A stretch of 64,000 nt of DNA from Zhengitettix transpicula (Eukaryota; Arthropoda; Insecta; Orthoptera; Tetrigidae), in contig CM073594.1 of NCBI GenBank assembly GCA_037074705.1, forward strand, positions 64,600,509-64,664,508, in the 5' to 3' direction. A model generated the notes under the pieces. That model made no database searches. It saw only the letters and a list, made by a program, of their open reading frames with translations, and was not told the origin of the DNA. Below, in pieces: positions 21,881 through 32,587 of this stretch (position 1 is the stretch's first letter; every line of letters starts with the position of its first letter). Made by a program: the position numbers and the translations under genes.

Positions 21881-22140
21881 TAGTGACACATTTTTGGTCA
21901 GATGTTGCGAACTACCGCTGCTGACGAGCTGGGTTCTAATTAATCATCATCATTCAGCATAGATGATTATTGTGAGACTGTTAGCCTGAAAATATCATCA
22001 TCATCATGCGACCTCGAAAGACTCGACCTTGACCATTGCAAGAGAGATTCGGGAGTGTAGGTCAGCCAGCATCTTCATGGAAAATGCATTCTCCAATTCC
22101 TCCTCATCTCTTCCCATATAATCCCCCACTCCTGTATCCT
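21881..22140. other. Unassigned spacer
   Basis: Contains short ATC/ATG trinucleotide runs near 21946 and 21997 and nothing else of note. Confidence 0.3.

Positions 22141-22144
<4 letters not shown>

Positions 22145-22171
<27 letters not shown>
22145..22171. repeat. GT microsatellite
   Basis: An uninterrupted run of about 13 GT units. Confidence 0.95.
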
Positions 22172-22174
<3 letters not shown>

Positions 22175-23492
22175 GGGAAAAGTTATTGGTCTCTGGAGAA
22201 ATATAAACCTAGCTTTCGTGACACTTGGCATCGTCGTAAAACACTTTCGAATTCTCCTCGTTTTTCGCAGTTGTCCTTGTATGTAATTTATCTTTTATCT
22301 CTAGAAACATGTATTGACACACTGAAAAAAAAAACAGATAATAATAGTCGAGATGCTTTTCCTGCTGTTATCAATAACTTGTCGGCCTGATATGTCCAAA
22401 GATCTTACACAGCACGATGTTTTCTCATTTTCTATTTTGTTTTTAGTAGGTGAAACAGTTGCGATAAATTTTTCCTCAACATTCTTTGTTTCTTTTTAAC
22501 GAGTTTCAGCACTCGTTATCTGTTTTGTACTGTTCTCAATTAGTCTGTTGTAAAAAATTAAATATTTATAAGTCATCGAATTATCCTTTATTAATACGTC
22601 AAAAAGTTAAGGTAAAGAAATTTCCTGTTCGAATTAGTACTTTTTTGAATTTGCCTGCGTATAAAATGTAAATTATTTGCAGATGACTAACCCCACTTGT
22701 TAGTTTCATTACATTTTATTTCTTGTTCAGGCGATAAAATTATTTTTCGCGAAACAGAAATTCTCTAAGATGGAAAGTGGCCAGACTTTCTTTTTTGTTG
22801 GTGTTCGAAGAAATATTTCTCCATGGGGATTGCAAATAATATTTTTCAGGTGGACGCTTGGAATAATCAGACGTACGTTTTACTTCTGAAATCGGTGTCA
22901 CACGAGCATGAAGTTAAATGTTGTTAATATTCAAAAAGACGATATCTCGTCAACCATTCCTCTATAATCCTAAATTCTCGTTTGAACTATATATTTTTTG
23001 CTAACCGTTCTCTCAGCACCTTTATCTCCAAGTATATCCTGTTAGTTTAAATTCTTTATATATATTTTCCCCCTTCAAATTGTTGGGTTGTTCAGTTGAT
23101 GTTATATGTCAAAGAGATAATTTTTTTTAAAAGAAAAACAATGCCAACGTTTCGGTATATTTTAACATCACTTTCAGGGCTACTAATATCAAATAAAGTA
23201 AATATTTGACAAATAACATAGAAAAACATGTCAAGTATTTTAATTTTATCTTTCAGAGTTAATTTTTTATGTTATTTTCGGCCTGACAGTGCGGGAAATA
23301 GAACGGTAACAAATCCACTACGTTGAATAATATTTCTTGGGTTGTGTATGTTGTAAAATATGCATGCTTCTTTACTGACCTGACGAATCAACCATCATTG
23401 AAACTGTAATTAAATTTATTGCTGAATACTTTGCATCACAGCAAAATACTTTAATTTTTCACAACTATATAAAGGTTAACTTATGTTTTTAT

Positions 23493-23499
<7 letters not shown>
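22172..23499. other. Unassigned AT-rich region with a weak hammerhead relative
   Basis: On the minus strand at about 23146-23178, CTGAAAGTGATG...ATATACC is followed by GAAACGTTGG. The first core strand is off consensus (CTGAAAG), so I do not call it a ribozyme. No gene is supported. Confidence 0.35.

Positions 23500-23539
<40 letters not shown>
23500..23539. repeat. AT microsatellite
   Basis: About 20 AT units, uninterrupted. Confidence 0.95.
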
Positions 23540-23544
<5 letters not shown>

Positions 23545-24363
23545 TTTAACATATGTAGGGAAGTGCATAATGTACATAACAGAGACTTTAATGAAATGAT
23601 ATTAACAATAAAACTTATAAATGAGGAAACTGTCACAGGTATCTCATTGAGATCTAGTGAATTTGTTACTGTTATATTGCCTACACTGTCGGGTCGAAAA
23701 AAGCCAAGTGGTTCCATAATGAATTAACTTGGAATGTTATATTTAAAATGTTACGACATAAATTTATTTATAAATATTTTTGTTGTTGTTTGATGTTTGT
23801 CGTGTGGAAGATGGCATTCAAACAAATTTGACACGTAAGTAATTATTTTTTTAAAAAACGAGTCCTCATTGGCATACTAAAAACAGTAATTTTTGTCCTC
23901 GTACATTGACATATGTAGCTCTGTGGTGTGACGACACAGACAACAGCGTCCGGCTTGACCGTGCGTTTGAAGTGAACGTCACGATAACGCACGTGTCTTG
24001 TGTCTTTTATCTCTAGCCGGCGGCGCCAACTTCCCAAAATGGCAGCGTTGCGTTCACCAAAGAAAAACGAATTCTTACCGACCACGAAAAGATGGTTGTT
24101 ACATTAAAAACGTCCGCAAAGGCCACTCTAATAAATATCGGGAACAGAAACTTTGCTAAAAATTAATAGTAATAATTTTAAATAAATAATTTTAATAATC
24201 ATTGTAAAAATCTTAAATACGTAGAAATTGACTTATATTTATTGAATACTGTCGCAATTTATGGAAATTGTATGTTAAATCTATTTTATATAATTTTTAT
24301 TCTTAAAACACTTGTTTAAAATACAGTTTTTATTTGAATTTTACAATTACAATAATTTTACAC
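23540..24363. other. Unassigned AT-rich spacer
   Basis: Nothing recognised beyond a short less AT-rich patch near 23930-24060. Confidence 0.3.
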
Positions 24364-24395
24364 CTGATTAAGTCCTAGATTGAGGACGAAACGTA
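24364..24395 (+). ncRNA. Hammerhead-like motif
   Basis: CTGATTA (24364-24370; G8 changed to T), stem II GTCC/GGAC around TAGATTGA, then GAAACGTA. The single change in the invariant G8 predicts inactivity. Its relative at 56707 keeps CTGATGA. Confidence 0.5.
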
Positions 24396-24399
24396 GTGT

Positions 24400-25360
24400 G
24401 AATTTTAAATTTAACTGTCTATTTTTTTAAAATCTCCCAGTGGTATTTTACTTTCCGGAAAGTTGATTTTTAACACAATGTTATTTTCAGTGGTTTCTCC
24501 CATTTTAAAATACCACAGTTATAGGGGTCCTACACACATTTCCTCAAGTGTGACTGGGTGATTATTAAATTATCTCGGTGATTTTTTACGGCTCGTTATT
24601 ATAATTACTTCGAAGTGTTTAGATCCAAAGTGATAGTTTAAGTCATTATTAATTTTTTAAATTGTCATATTGGTCCGTATTTTTTTTTAAAATGGGAAAG
24701 ATTATTTTTACACGATGATTGAATATTTTTCTAATTTTTAATATGTCTCAGTGGTGTTGATTTTTGATTTTATTTTTGGTGAGATCTATTGTCAGACTCG
24801 AATCTACTACGTTTTACCGAATACCTACTTTTTAAATACTCGCACGGTTGTGCTGTTATTAAATTGTCGACTAGATGATTTTTTAAAGTTCTTAAAATTG
24901 TTTCCTCCAGATGTGTTTAGATTTACGATGATTGTTTCAGTAGTTATGTACTTTTTAAATTATTGTAGTGCCTTTTAAAAATAATAAAATGATTGAGTTT
25001 ATTTGTGCTGATTTCTTGAAATATTCGCTGTGATTTTTAAGTTTTGCTTAGGTTTTTTAAATTTTTTGACATTCAGCAACATTTAAATAATTATCTACTT
25101 TTTAACTTGTCGCAGTAGTGATTTTTTAAATTAAATTGTCGACAAGTCTACATTATTATTGTTTGAATAATTTACTGATTTTTAATTTATGCAAGTAGAA
25201 TTTTTTTTTCGGAAATATTATCTTTTCGTACGTTTTTTTGGATCCAAAATGATTGATTCAGTTGTTTTCTTAAATTTTAGCATGTCCCAGAGACACTTTT
25301 TCTTTTATTTCGGCAATATTTTATCAAGTTTTTCCCTCAAGATTTTCTTCCTGTCGCGGT
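24400..25360 (+). repeat. Decayed tandem-like AT-rich array
   Basis: Variants of 'gtgattttttaaattgtcgcag' and 'tactttttaaat..tcgcagt' recur at irregular 40-80 bp spacing across almost 1 kb (for example near 24578, 24650, 24828, 24878, 24950, 25100 and 25120). Degeneracy is high. I infer an old amplified sequence, with moderate doubt. Confidence 0.4.
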
Positions 25361-25900
25361 GACGATGGTGTATATATTTTGTAGAGGTTTTTTATTATTT
25401 TATATTTCGAGTGCTCCATCCTCCGTGTCCGTTGATGATTATTCACCTCGGCGAGACTCGACGGACGGAGTACAGCAGCAGCAGTAGACTGCGTTTAAGA
25501 GGACGCTGGAAATTGCCCGTGATTAATTCGTGGACGCGACGGGGAAGTAAGGAAGGGCAAGGCAAGGTGGGCGAGCTGCTTTACTTACAAACTGCTACCG
25601 ACTTGGAGACAACGCGCTCTCCTCGGGGGGTCGAGGACCTTTTACGAGCGAGAACGTGTTCCCAACTAAACAGCTGTCTCGTCTCTTCACTTTGCTCGAT
25701 CGTTTTGTTCCCAAAGTGTCCAGCCCGCAAAGTCAGGACAGTTTTTCACCTCGAATCATAAATACTCTTGTCGACTGAAATTTGGTACGTCGACGTAATT
25801 AATTATCTATTCTAAGCCACTGGTTACGCCAAATAGAATATAATATAATTTTGGATTTTACATAAATTATTATTTCTATAAAATAAAATGTAGTTTATGT
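25361..25900. other. Unassigned, moderately GC-rich patch
   Basis: At about 25408-25488 a plus-strand frame ends DSTDGVQQQQ-stop after an AG that could be a splice acceptor. It looks like a C-terminal exon but has no other support. Confidence 0.2.
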
Positions 25901-26109
25901 CCAATAATCCGGCAAACGAGCGGTAAAATAATCAGGCAAACGACAGAAATAATGAATATATGGAAACAATACTTCCAACAGCTGTTGAACACTAACATGA
26001 ATGAAGAAACAGGAGAAGTAGAACATACACCAGACAATAATGAAGGAGAATAATGAATGGAGAAGAGGAAGAAGAATAAATAATAGAGGACCCACCCAGC
26101 AAAAAATAA

Positions 26110-27793
26110 ATGGAAGAATATATAAAGAAGCTAAAGCTGGATAAAGCACCAGGTGCAGATACAATAACGGCTAAAATGTTAACAACAGGGGGTACAGGAA
26201 TAGTAACAAAACTGCATGAGCTGATGAAGGAGATATTGAGGGAAGAGAGAATGCCGGAAGACTGGAAAAGAGGCATAATATGCCCAATATATAAAAAAGG
26301 GGACAAATTAAAGTGCAACAATTACAGGGGTATATGCCTATTGCCAACTTCATATAAGGATATTTACGGGGATAATAAAGAAAAGGCTGGAACACGGTTT
26401 AGGCCTGGTAGATCAACAACAGAAAACATATTTACACTGAGACAAATAACTGAAAAATGCTGTGCATGTAATATAGATATCAATATAAATTTAAAGATTT
26501 CAAACAGGCCTATGATAGCATAATAAGGAAAAATTGGTGAGTATTTTGAAATTTTTTAAGATACCAATTAAAATGGTAAGACTTATTAAACAAACGATAA
26601 TAAAAACAACAAATCAAGTCAAAATTCAGAACCAACTAACAGAAAATTTCGAGACTAACCAAGGATTAAAGCAAGGGGATGGACTGGCTCCGATATTATT
26701 TAATTTGGATCTAGTGTATGCCATTAGAAAAACAAAAATAGATACAACCAAAACTAAGCATACAAATCTTCACAAATAATGGCATATGCTGATGACGTGG
26801 TAATAATATCAAGAACAACGAAAGCAGCAGAGGAGGCATATAAAGAAATAAAGAAACATGCCAAAACGGTTGGTCTAGAAATAAACTTAAAAAAAAGTGA
26901 TGATTCAGTCGCGCAGGTAATTTGGGCAAAATGGACATAGATGGAGATGTGATAGAAATAAGCGATGCCCGACCTACCTGATGCAGGTTTTTCCAGGGTT
27001 TTCCCTGCATTACTTTTAGGCGAATGCCGGGTAGGATCCTAAACTATAGCCCGGGGACCCTAGTTAACCCTTGGCTACCTTCCTCTACCCTTCCGCATCC
27101 CCCCTTTCAAATCCCTTCCTATGCTATTAAAGGGGATTTGCCACCATGTGGATTACCCTCATGTAGCCTGTTAACCCCCCCCCCCTCCCAAAAAAAAGCG
27201 ATGACTTTATATATCTGGGATCCAATGAACGGCATGAAATCGGGAGAAGAATGAACTTGGAAAATAAATCGTATTTCTCACTACTACCAGCTTTCAAACT
27301 AAGAAAAACACATAGAATAACAAAAATGAGGATATATAAAACCATGATTAGGCCAATACTAAATTATGGAAGTGAGGGCTGGACACTAAACAAGAAAGAA
27401 GAGATAGCGTTTATGATCTTTGAAAGAAAGATCCTAAGAATAATTTGGGGCCCAAAAAATGAAAATGGCATATGGAGACACAGATATAATAAGGAAATAT
27501 ATGACCTATATAAAGAACCAAGCATCGCAACAGCTATTAGATTAAAGAGAATGGAATGGATAGGACACGTGCAATGCATGTGAAAGGAAAGGATGCCTTT
27601 CAAGGTATTATACAATGATATGGGAGGTAAAAGAAAGGCACGAAAACCAAGGAACAGATGGATAGACGAAGTAGAGAAGGACATAAAAAGGATGATGGAT
27701 TTGAGGAACTGGAGGAGAATAACTTTAGACAGAGAAGTTTGGAGGAAGCTACTACTGGTGGTCAGGGCCCGATATCGGGCTGTGGAACCATAG
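26110..27793 (+). pseudogene. LINE ORF2 reverse transcriptase, pseudogene
   Basis: RT blocks follow in order: LDKAPGADTI (about 26138-26167), PIYKKGDKLKCNNYRG, GTRFRPGRSTTENIF, DFKQAYDS, NQGLKQGDGLAP, and the catalytic MAYADD box (26779-26796). The C-terminal blocks come after the SINE insertion: MIRPILNYGSEGWTL, RKILRIIWGPKNENG, RMEWIGHV and RKARKPRNRWIDEVEKDIKRM. The reading frame changes at least three times (frames 1, 3, 2, 1, then 2), a TGA follows GHVQCM at 27581, and a stop precedes the RT at 26107. The catalytic aspartates survive but no continuous product is possible. Confidence 0.9.
26968..27196 (+). mobile_element. SINE-A copy inserted in the LINE, with TSD
   Basis: The insertion is a 5'-truncated SINE-A starting at 'cccgacctacc' and ending in a 13-C tract (27175-27187 region), 'tccc' and an A run. 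It is flanked by the 7-bp duplication AGCGATG (26961-26967 and 27197-27203). Removing it restores the LINE reading across the junction (EISD to DFIYLGS). This shows the SINE moved after the LINE was fixed here. Confidence 0.92.
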
Positions 27794-27806
27794 AAGAAGA
27801 AGAATA

Positions 27807-28528
27807 GTTTATATTAAAAAATTCGATACCTATTTGTATCTTCTTCATGTTGAGTGTTGAGTGAAAATCGATGTAGTAAAATTAGTGAAACCTGAAAGCT
27901 ATAAAAACGTCCACTCCGTCAAATCACAACATTAAGAAGATATAAATAGATATTGAACCGTTGATATTTTAAACGGATTTTTTTTTAATATTTCTTCCGG
28001 CTTTCGTCGTTAACGTTCTTGAATTTGCGAGACCACATCGATCGATAGCCAGGACGGCAAGGGCTGTTAGTTGGGGCGAGCCGTTTGGTCTGCCTGCTGG
28101 AAGCTGCCTTGCGCCTTCCTTCTATTTTTGGTCTTTGTGGGGGTGGAATCTCTGCAGATCAAAGGGCACGCCACCGGAAGCACGCCTCTGCATTCACGTG
28201 GTCTCGGGGTCAGAGGCTCCTGCTGTCGTCTGTTATTCCTCAATCAACCAGCAAGCGCGCGGAAGGGAGAGGGGACATCCACATGAACCAACAGGAAGGC
28301 AGGCATCGACAATCCACGTTACAAAGGTTAGATTTCATATCCCAGCAGGTTTCATATTTGCCTCCACTCACACGGCGTTACAATTCCCTTCTCCGTGGAT
28401 GTGTGCCACGTCAACGCAACTGAGATTCTGGTACATCTTTGCCAAATATAAGAGAAAAATTACAGGGAATTAAAACACACAGTTTTGTGAATAAGCGACT
28501 GTAAAAATAGAAAATAAATTTTCTTTAA

Positions 28529-28530
<2 letters not shown>
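27807..28530. other. Unassigned, with a GC-richer patch
   Basis: At about 27830-27860 the minus strand has a weak hammerhead relative (ATGAAGAAGATAC...GTATCGAA without the ACG end). The patch at 28040-28430 has three overlapping frames of 71-112 codons. One translation looks hydrophobic and signal-like but begins at TTG, not ATG. No gene is called. Confidence 0.3.

Positions 28531-28562
<32 letters not shown>
28531..28562. repeat. AT microsatellite
   Basis: Sixteen uninterrupted AT units. Confidence 0.95.
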
Positions 28563-28566
<4 letters not shown>

Positions 28567-29915
28567 TGTAATACCCAGTTAAGGAGGACATAAATTTTGT
28601 TTTTATGTAATCAGATTTGTTTACCAACTCAGACTGGGGATTCTTGAGTGGTGTCTATATAAAAAAAGATAATAATAAAATGATGGATAAGCGGCTCTTA
28701 GAGAAGGGAAGGACTATAATTGGACGTTTAGCGGCTCTTATAGCTAATGGTTGACAGACATCGGGACGAAACCCTAAAGGCATAATGACAGAAGTTTTGT
28801 AGACACACAATTATATTAAAATGAAATGTTTATTTTAATTGTATTGAGGGGCTCTCGGAGCGTGAGAAATCCAACAGTTGGTGTTTGTTTGGCGAACGTG
28901 GGAACTCAAAAACTGTGAAAAAAAGGAAATATTCTGGAGAGGGGGAATCAGATAAAAATTAGTTGGATGTCAGAGAGCAAGGGAGGAGGACGTGGATGAA
29001 AGTTAGTGTGGTGTCAGAGTTGGGAGGAGATGGACGTGGAGTGTGGTGTCAGAATCTGAACGAGAAAGACATAGGAGTTGAAATGTAGACCGCAAAGGAG
29101 GAGGACTTGGAGGCGGTGATAAATATTCGGTCAAATTGAATGGTGGCCGCGAGTAAAAATAAAATAAACATTTTAGTCCATGCAAGCTGTCAGGAGTCGG
29201 GATATCAAAAAGGATAAAGTGAACGTGTCTGTGAAGCGTGTGTAAAATTCTGTATTTCAACAAATAAAAACTAAAAAACGACAGTTGCAGGAAAGAAGTA
29301 TAAATTTCTTCTGTGAGGCGACAGCAAGAACGTAGATCTGCCTGTGCCTGTGCAGTCTACTTTGGCACCGAATAAATTTCAATTCCGCTTAAAATTGTGA
29401 CAACCTTCTCAGCTTGACATCAAAGAGACTTAATTCACGTGTAATTGCACTCTGTTTATTTGCCACTCGAAATTGAACATACTCTGTGTGTCTCGAATCA
29501 AAAATGACTGCCTGATTGATATTTTTTTTGTCATTTCAGCGTTTCACTTGTGCAGTAAACTGAATTTCCTTGAGGGTCTTTTGTTGTATTATTTAAACTG
29601 CGTCATTAAGTGAGGGGGCGGGGGAAGAGGAAAAGAAAATCAGCTGCTTCCAACAGCAATGTGTTTGCCCAACTGTAAACGCGATAAGAACTTACGTAAA
29701 AAACTACACCACAAGTACTTCTTCAAGCAGAAATGCAGGCAGGCAATTAACACGCACAACAAAGTAAAACCACAACATTAAATAATGACTTCACATCGTC
29801 TTCATGATTGTGAGCCTGAACTTGCTTTTAAATATAAATGAGTAGAAAATGGCCAACAATCTGTATATCTATTTAGGAAGGTTTAAAGGTGCATGCAATA
29901 TATAATTTAATATTG
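28563..29915. other. Unassigned, includes short loose repeats
   Basis: A phrase 'gcggctctta' recurs at 28691 and 28731, and 'gtgtggtgtcaga' recurs near 29007 and 29041. Otherwise nothing is recognised. Confidence 0.35.
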
Positions 29916-29919
29916 CACG

Positions 29920-30120
29920 GAACGTTTCTTCCCGTTGTTTAAGTCGTTATATTATTAAAGAAACAATTTATGTTTGTTCGAATCTTTTTTTTTCGGCCAT
30001 GGAGATCTAAATTTTTTTACTTAAACATCTTTTATTCATATTTAAACATTTAGAACAAACATAAATTGTTTATTAATAATATAATGTCTGAAGATGTCTC
30101 TAAACAACATAAATGTTCCG
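29920..30120. repeat. Foldback element with hammerhead-like ends
   Basis: Left arm around 29948-29985 ('ttatattattaaagaaacaa', then 'tttatgtttgttc') is the inverse of the right arm around 30050-30084 ('gaacaaacataaattg' and 'ttattaataatataa'). Outside the arms are a minus-strand GAAACGTTCCG (about 29927-29937) and a plus-strand CTGAAGATGTC...ATGTTCCG (30089-30121). This suggests a decayed inverted hammerhead pair. Confidence 0.6.
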
Positions 30121-30539
30121 TGAAATTTTTACCTATGTATTATATGTAACTATTAATCATTCTATATAAATATTCTGAGTGTTGGCCATTTTTCTACTAA
30201 TATGACTTTGATGTAAAAAGTTGTTATAATTTTAAAGTTGCTCTGAAAAATGGACCAAGTGCCGATATTAGTGATTAAAATTAAAGACTGGATAACAATT
30301 TATAAATTTATAACTTAATGATTCATGGTTAATTAGGTCAGAAAAATTCATTAAATGAGTTGATAAATAATAAATAATTAACTGATTTAATAATTTTTTT
30401 CTGGCTCAGTTGGGCATAAATTTATATTAATTAGACTGCGGCAAAGGCAAACATTTAAAATGACGGATTTGAAATCAAATGTCCTGAAATATATCTTGAA
30501 ATAAATTTCTCTCTTAGATAAAATTCGACTGTTAAGAGT

Positions 30540-30650
30540 CACAAGTGAAGATGAGAACTAATTTTTAACAGTCTCCAATCAGTCGAAAGCTATCCAATAA
30601 TTACATTAATGATCTGAGACTGTTAAAAAGTTTCTTATCTTCACTTTTTA
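30540..30650. repeat. Short foldback
   Basis: Left arm 30543-30576 (agtgaagatgagaac, ttttaacagtctc) and right arm 30617-30648 (gagactgttaaaa, cttatcttcact) are inverted copies with a loop of about 40 bp. Origin unknown. Confidence 0.65.
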
Positions 30651-30721
30651 TAATTTTTGTCTTTGTATTTTACTTATGCTTCTATACGTTCACCATTCAA
30701 AGAGCATTTAAGAAGAGATAC

Positions 30722-30755
30722 CGGATGATGTCCCGAATTAGGGACAATGTGATAT
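30722..30755 (+). ncRNA. Dead hammerhead-like motif
   Basis: CGGATGA (one change) precedes a perfect 5-bp stem II GTCCC/GGGAC (30730-30745), but the GAAACG strand is reduced to AATG. It is a close relative of the intact motif at 45427; both have the phrase 'ttcccctg' nearby. Confidence 0.5.
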
Positions 30756-30759
30756 TTTA

Positions 30760-31684
30760 ATTGTGAATTATAATTAAGCATAGAATTATTTTTACGTCGA
30801 TTAGATATAATTAGTGGACATTTCCCCTGAGTTCGTATTTTTAAATTTATAGTAGAATGAAATAATTAAGAAATCATAAAGAGGAAACAATAATATGTTG
30901 AATCCAAAATAAATTAATTAAGCTCAATATGTTTCCTTATATGTTCCTTTGATAATGTAAGTAAACATATTATACTTTATTTGTGATTCAACCTTGTATT
31001 GGTTTATTAATATTTAGATACATCTGAAGGGGTTCCGTAAACTGAAGGGTGAAACGTTATGTATTTTGATTATTTATAAGTTTTAATGTTTTTAAATAAA
31101 TTCTGAGTTATGGTCAATGTCCTAATTTTTTTACATAATGATGTTTAAACCCACGTGAGGCAAGGCAGGGTAATTCTCTTCCCCACTCCTCCCCGGATGT
31201 TGTATATTGGACACGCGGTTATTTTACCCGCATATTTGCTCTGTGTACACATAAAGGGGCTTCATGTGACTGACTTTTAATATCACTCTTGCCCGCGTCA
31301 CGCACTGTGAAACATTATCCCCGTCCCGCAGATATTCATTACATAAATCCCGCAAGGCCGTGACGGAACGAAGCCATCTCATCTCATCTCTCGTAATCCT
31401 CAGCTTTTGTACTCCAATCGCCGCTTAAAAATCAATCACTTGTCGCTTGACGTGTACAAAGTTGTTGGTTTATTCTTCTCCCTCCTCACAATGGCAACAG
31501 AGGTTACATCGTCGACGTACAGAAGACGTTCCATTGCACTAGTTATTGTTTATAACCGGAAACGATTTGCATCATCACCGCAAGCACCTTAGCTCAGTCT
31601 CAATGACATGGATGCGTCTCGCTATTTTACGCTGAAAGTGTTGGACGTTTTAGCAACAACGACACTACATGGTTGATCTTAAGG
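30760..31684. other. Unassigned AT-rich spacer
   Basis: A weak relative of the hammerhead motif lies at about 31024-31060 (CTGAAGGGGTTCC...GGGTGAAACGTTATG). The 31150-31600 segment is less AT-rich with no recognisable coding content. Confidence 0.3.
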
Positions 31685-31694
31685 AATCGTGAAG

Positions 31695-32270
31695 ACATTC
31701 TCAAGGTCTGCGAGGGCAATTCTCTCGCAGGCAATACCTGCGAGGGATGTTCTCTCGCAGACAGAACCTTATAGGAGAGATACGAAGAGGCTACCTTTGG
31801 GAATGCCTTTTCCTCTCCGTTTTTGAACTAAGGTTCCCACAAGCCGAGGCACCTCGGTCTGTTCTGAGAGGTCTGAGAGTATGTTCCGGGATCACAGACC
31901 TTGGGAATACGGTAAGAGTTTTCCGCTATTCCCATTGGTATAGTCGGCCAGCTGCCTCCTAAACTGGTTGAGACACGGAGAAGGGAATGCTGCGTCCTCA
32001 CAGCAAACTCCTCTCCCGCTATCGGAAGGGCGTGGGACAAGTACCCAATGCCCGACCTATCTGATGCAGGTTTTTCTAGGGTTTGTCCTGAATTTCTTTA
32101 GGCGAATGCCGGGTAGGATCCTTAAAATATAACCCGGGGGCCCTAGTTAACCCTTGGTTACCTTCCTCTACCCTTCCACATGCCCCCTTTCAAATCCCTT
32201 TCCTATGCTATAAGAGGGGAGTTGCCACTATGTGGATTACCCTATACATAGCCTGTTTACACCCAAAAAA
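31695..32270 (+). mobile_element. Full-length SINE-A (reference copy in this window)
   Basis: A 576-bp copy flanked by a 10-bp target duplication, AATCGTGAAG (31685-31694) and AATCGCGAAG (32271-32280), one mismatch. The 5' end carries two 23-nt hairpins, CTGCGAG...CTCGCAG, at 31708-31730 and 31738-31760. The body follows and an A run closes the 3' end. I find no good tRNA-type A and B boxes, and the start does not look like 7SL or 5S RNA. It encodes no protein. It could be a SINE with an unusual head or the 3' end of an unrecognised LINE. Confidence 0.88.
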
Positions 32271-32430
32271 AATCGCGAAGGCACCATCGTGTTTAAATAG
32301 GATTAGAACGATGACCACGGAAAATGAAATATCGGGACACGTCGCCTTTTCCCTCAGCCGAAAAAATGATAATCGTCTCAAAAATAGTTCTAGTTTCAAC
32401 GTATATCATTAACCATGAAACAATCCTTTT

Positions 32431-32587
32431 TTATTAAGTGTTTTATTAATCATAAACACAAAGTCCTAAACGGAAGCTTTCGGCGGTAATACGTCATAGT
32501 AATTTTAAAGTCACATTCATCTTGACATTACCGTCGAAAGCTTTTGTTTATGACTTTGTGTTTTTGATTAATAAAGCCCTTAATAAG
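32431..32587. mobile_element. Foldback (MITE-like) element
   Basis: Arms of about 60 bp: 32431-32490 and 32527-32587 are inverted copies (ttattaatcataaacac; gctttcggcggtaat against attaccgtcgaaagc). The inner ends read ...CCGAAAGC on opposite strands. A relative of that inner phrase ('gagctttcggcagta') lies at 58866. No transposase is present. A GAAAGC hairpin end is reminiscent of, but not, the GAAAC ribozyme core. Confidence 0.75.

Larger units (their letters stand above)
25905..27806 (+). mobile_element. Non-LTR retrotransposon (LINE), 5'-truncated and broken
   Basis: A LINE fragment reading from the pre-RT region (EIMNIWKQYFQQLLN near 25945) to a 3' end in GAA-type repeats (27793-27806). 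It is interrupted at 26967/27197 by a SINE-A insertion with target duplication. The 3' terminus 'gaagaagaagaata' resembles the tail of another LINE relic at 50284. Clade assignment is not possible by eye; the CNNYRGI-type RT is common in insect genomes. Confidence 0.85.

Noticed and set aside
25408..25488. Possible terminal exon ending DSTDGVQQQQ-stop
   Set aside because: It has only an unremarkable AG acceptor and a short glutamine run. No upstream exon or polyadenylation context is convincing.
28071..28286. Frame with a signal-peptide-like start (WKLPCAFLLFLVFVGV)
   Set aside because: The first codon is TTG, no ATG is near, overlapping frames are equally open, and there is no splice or domain support.
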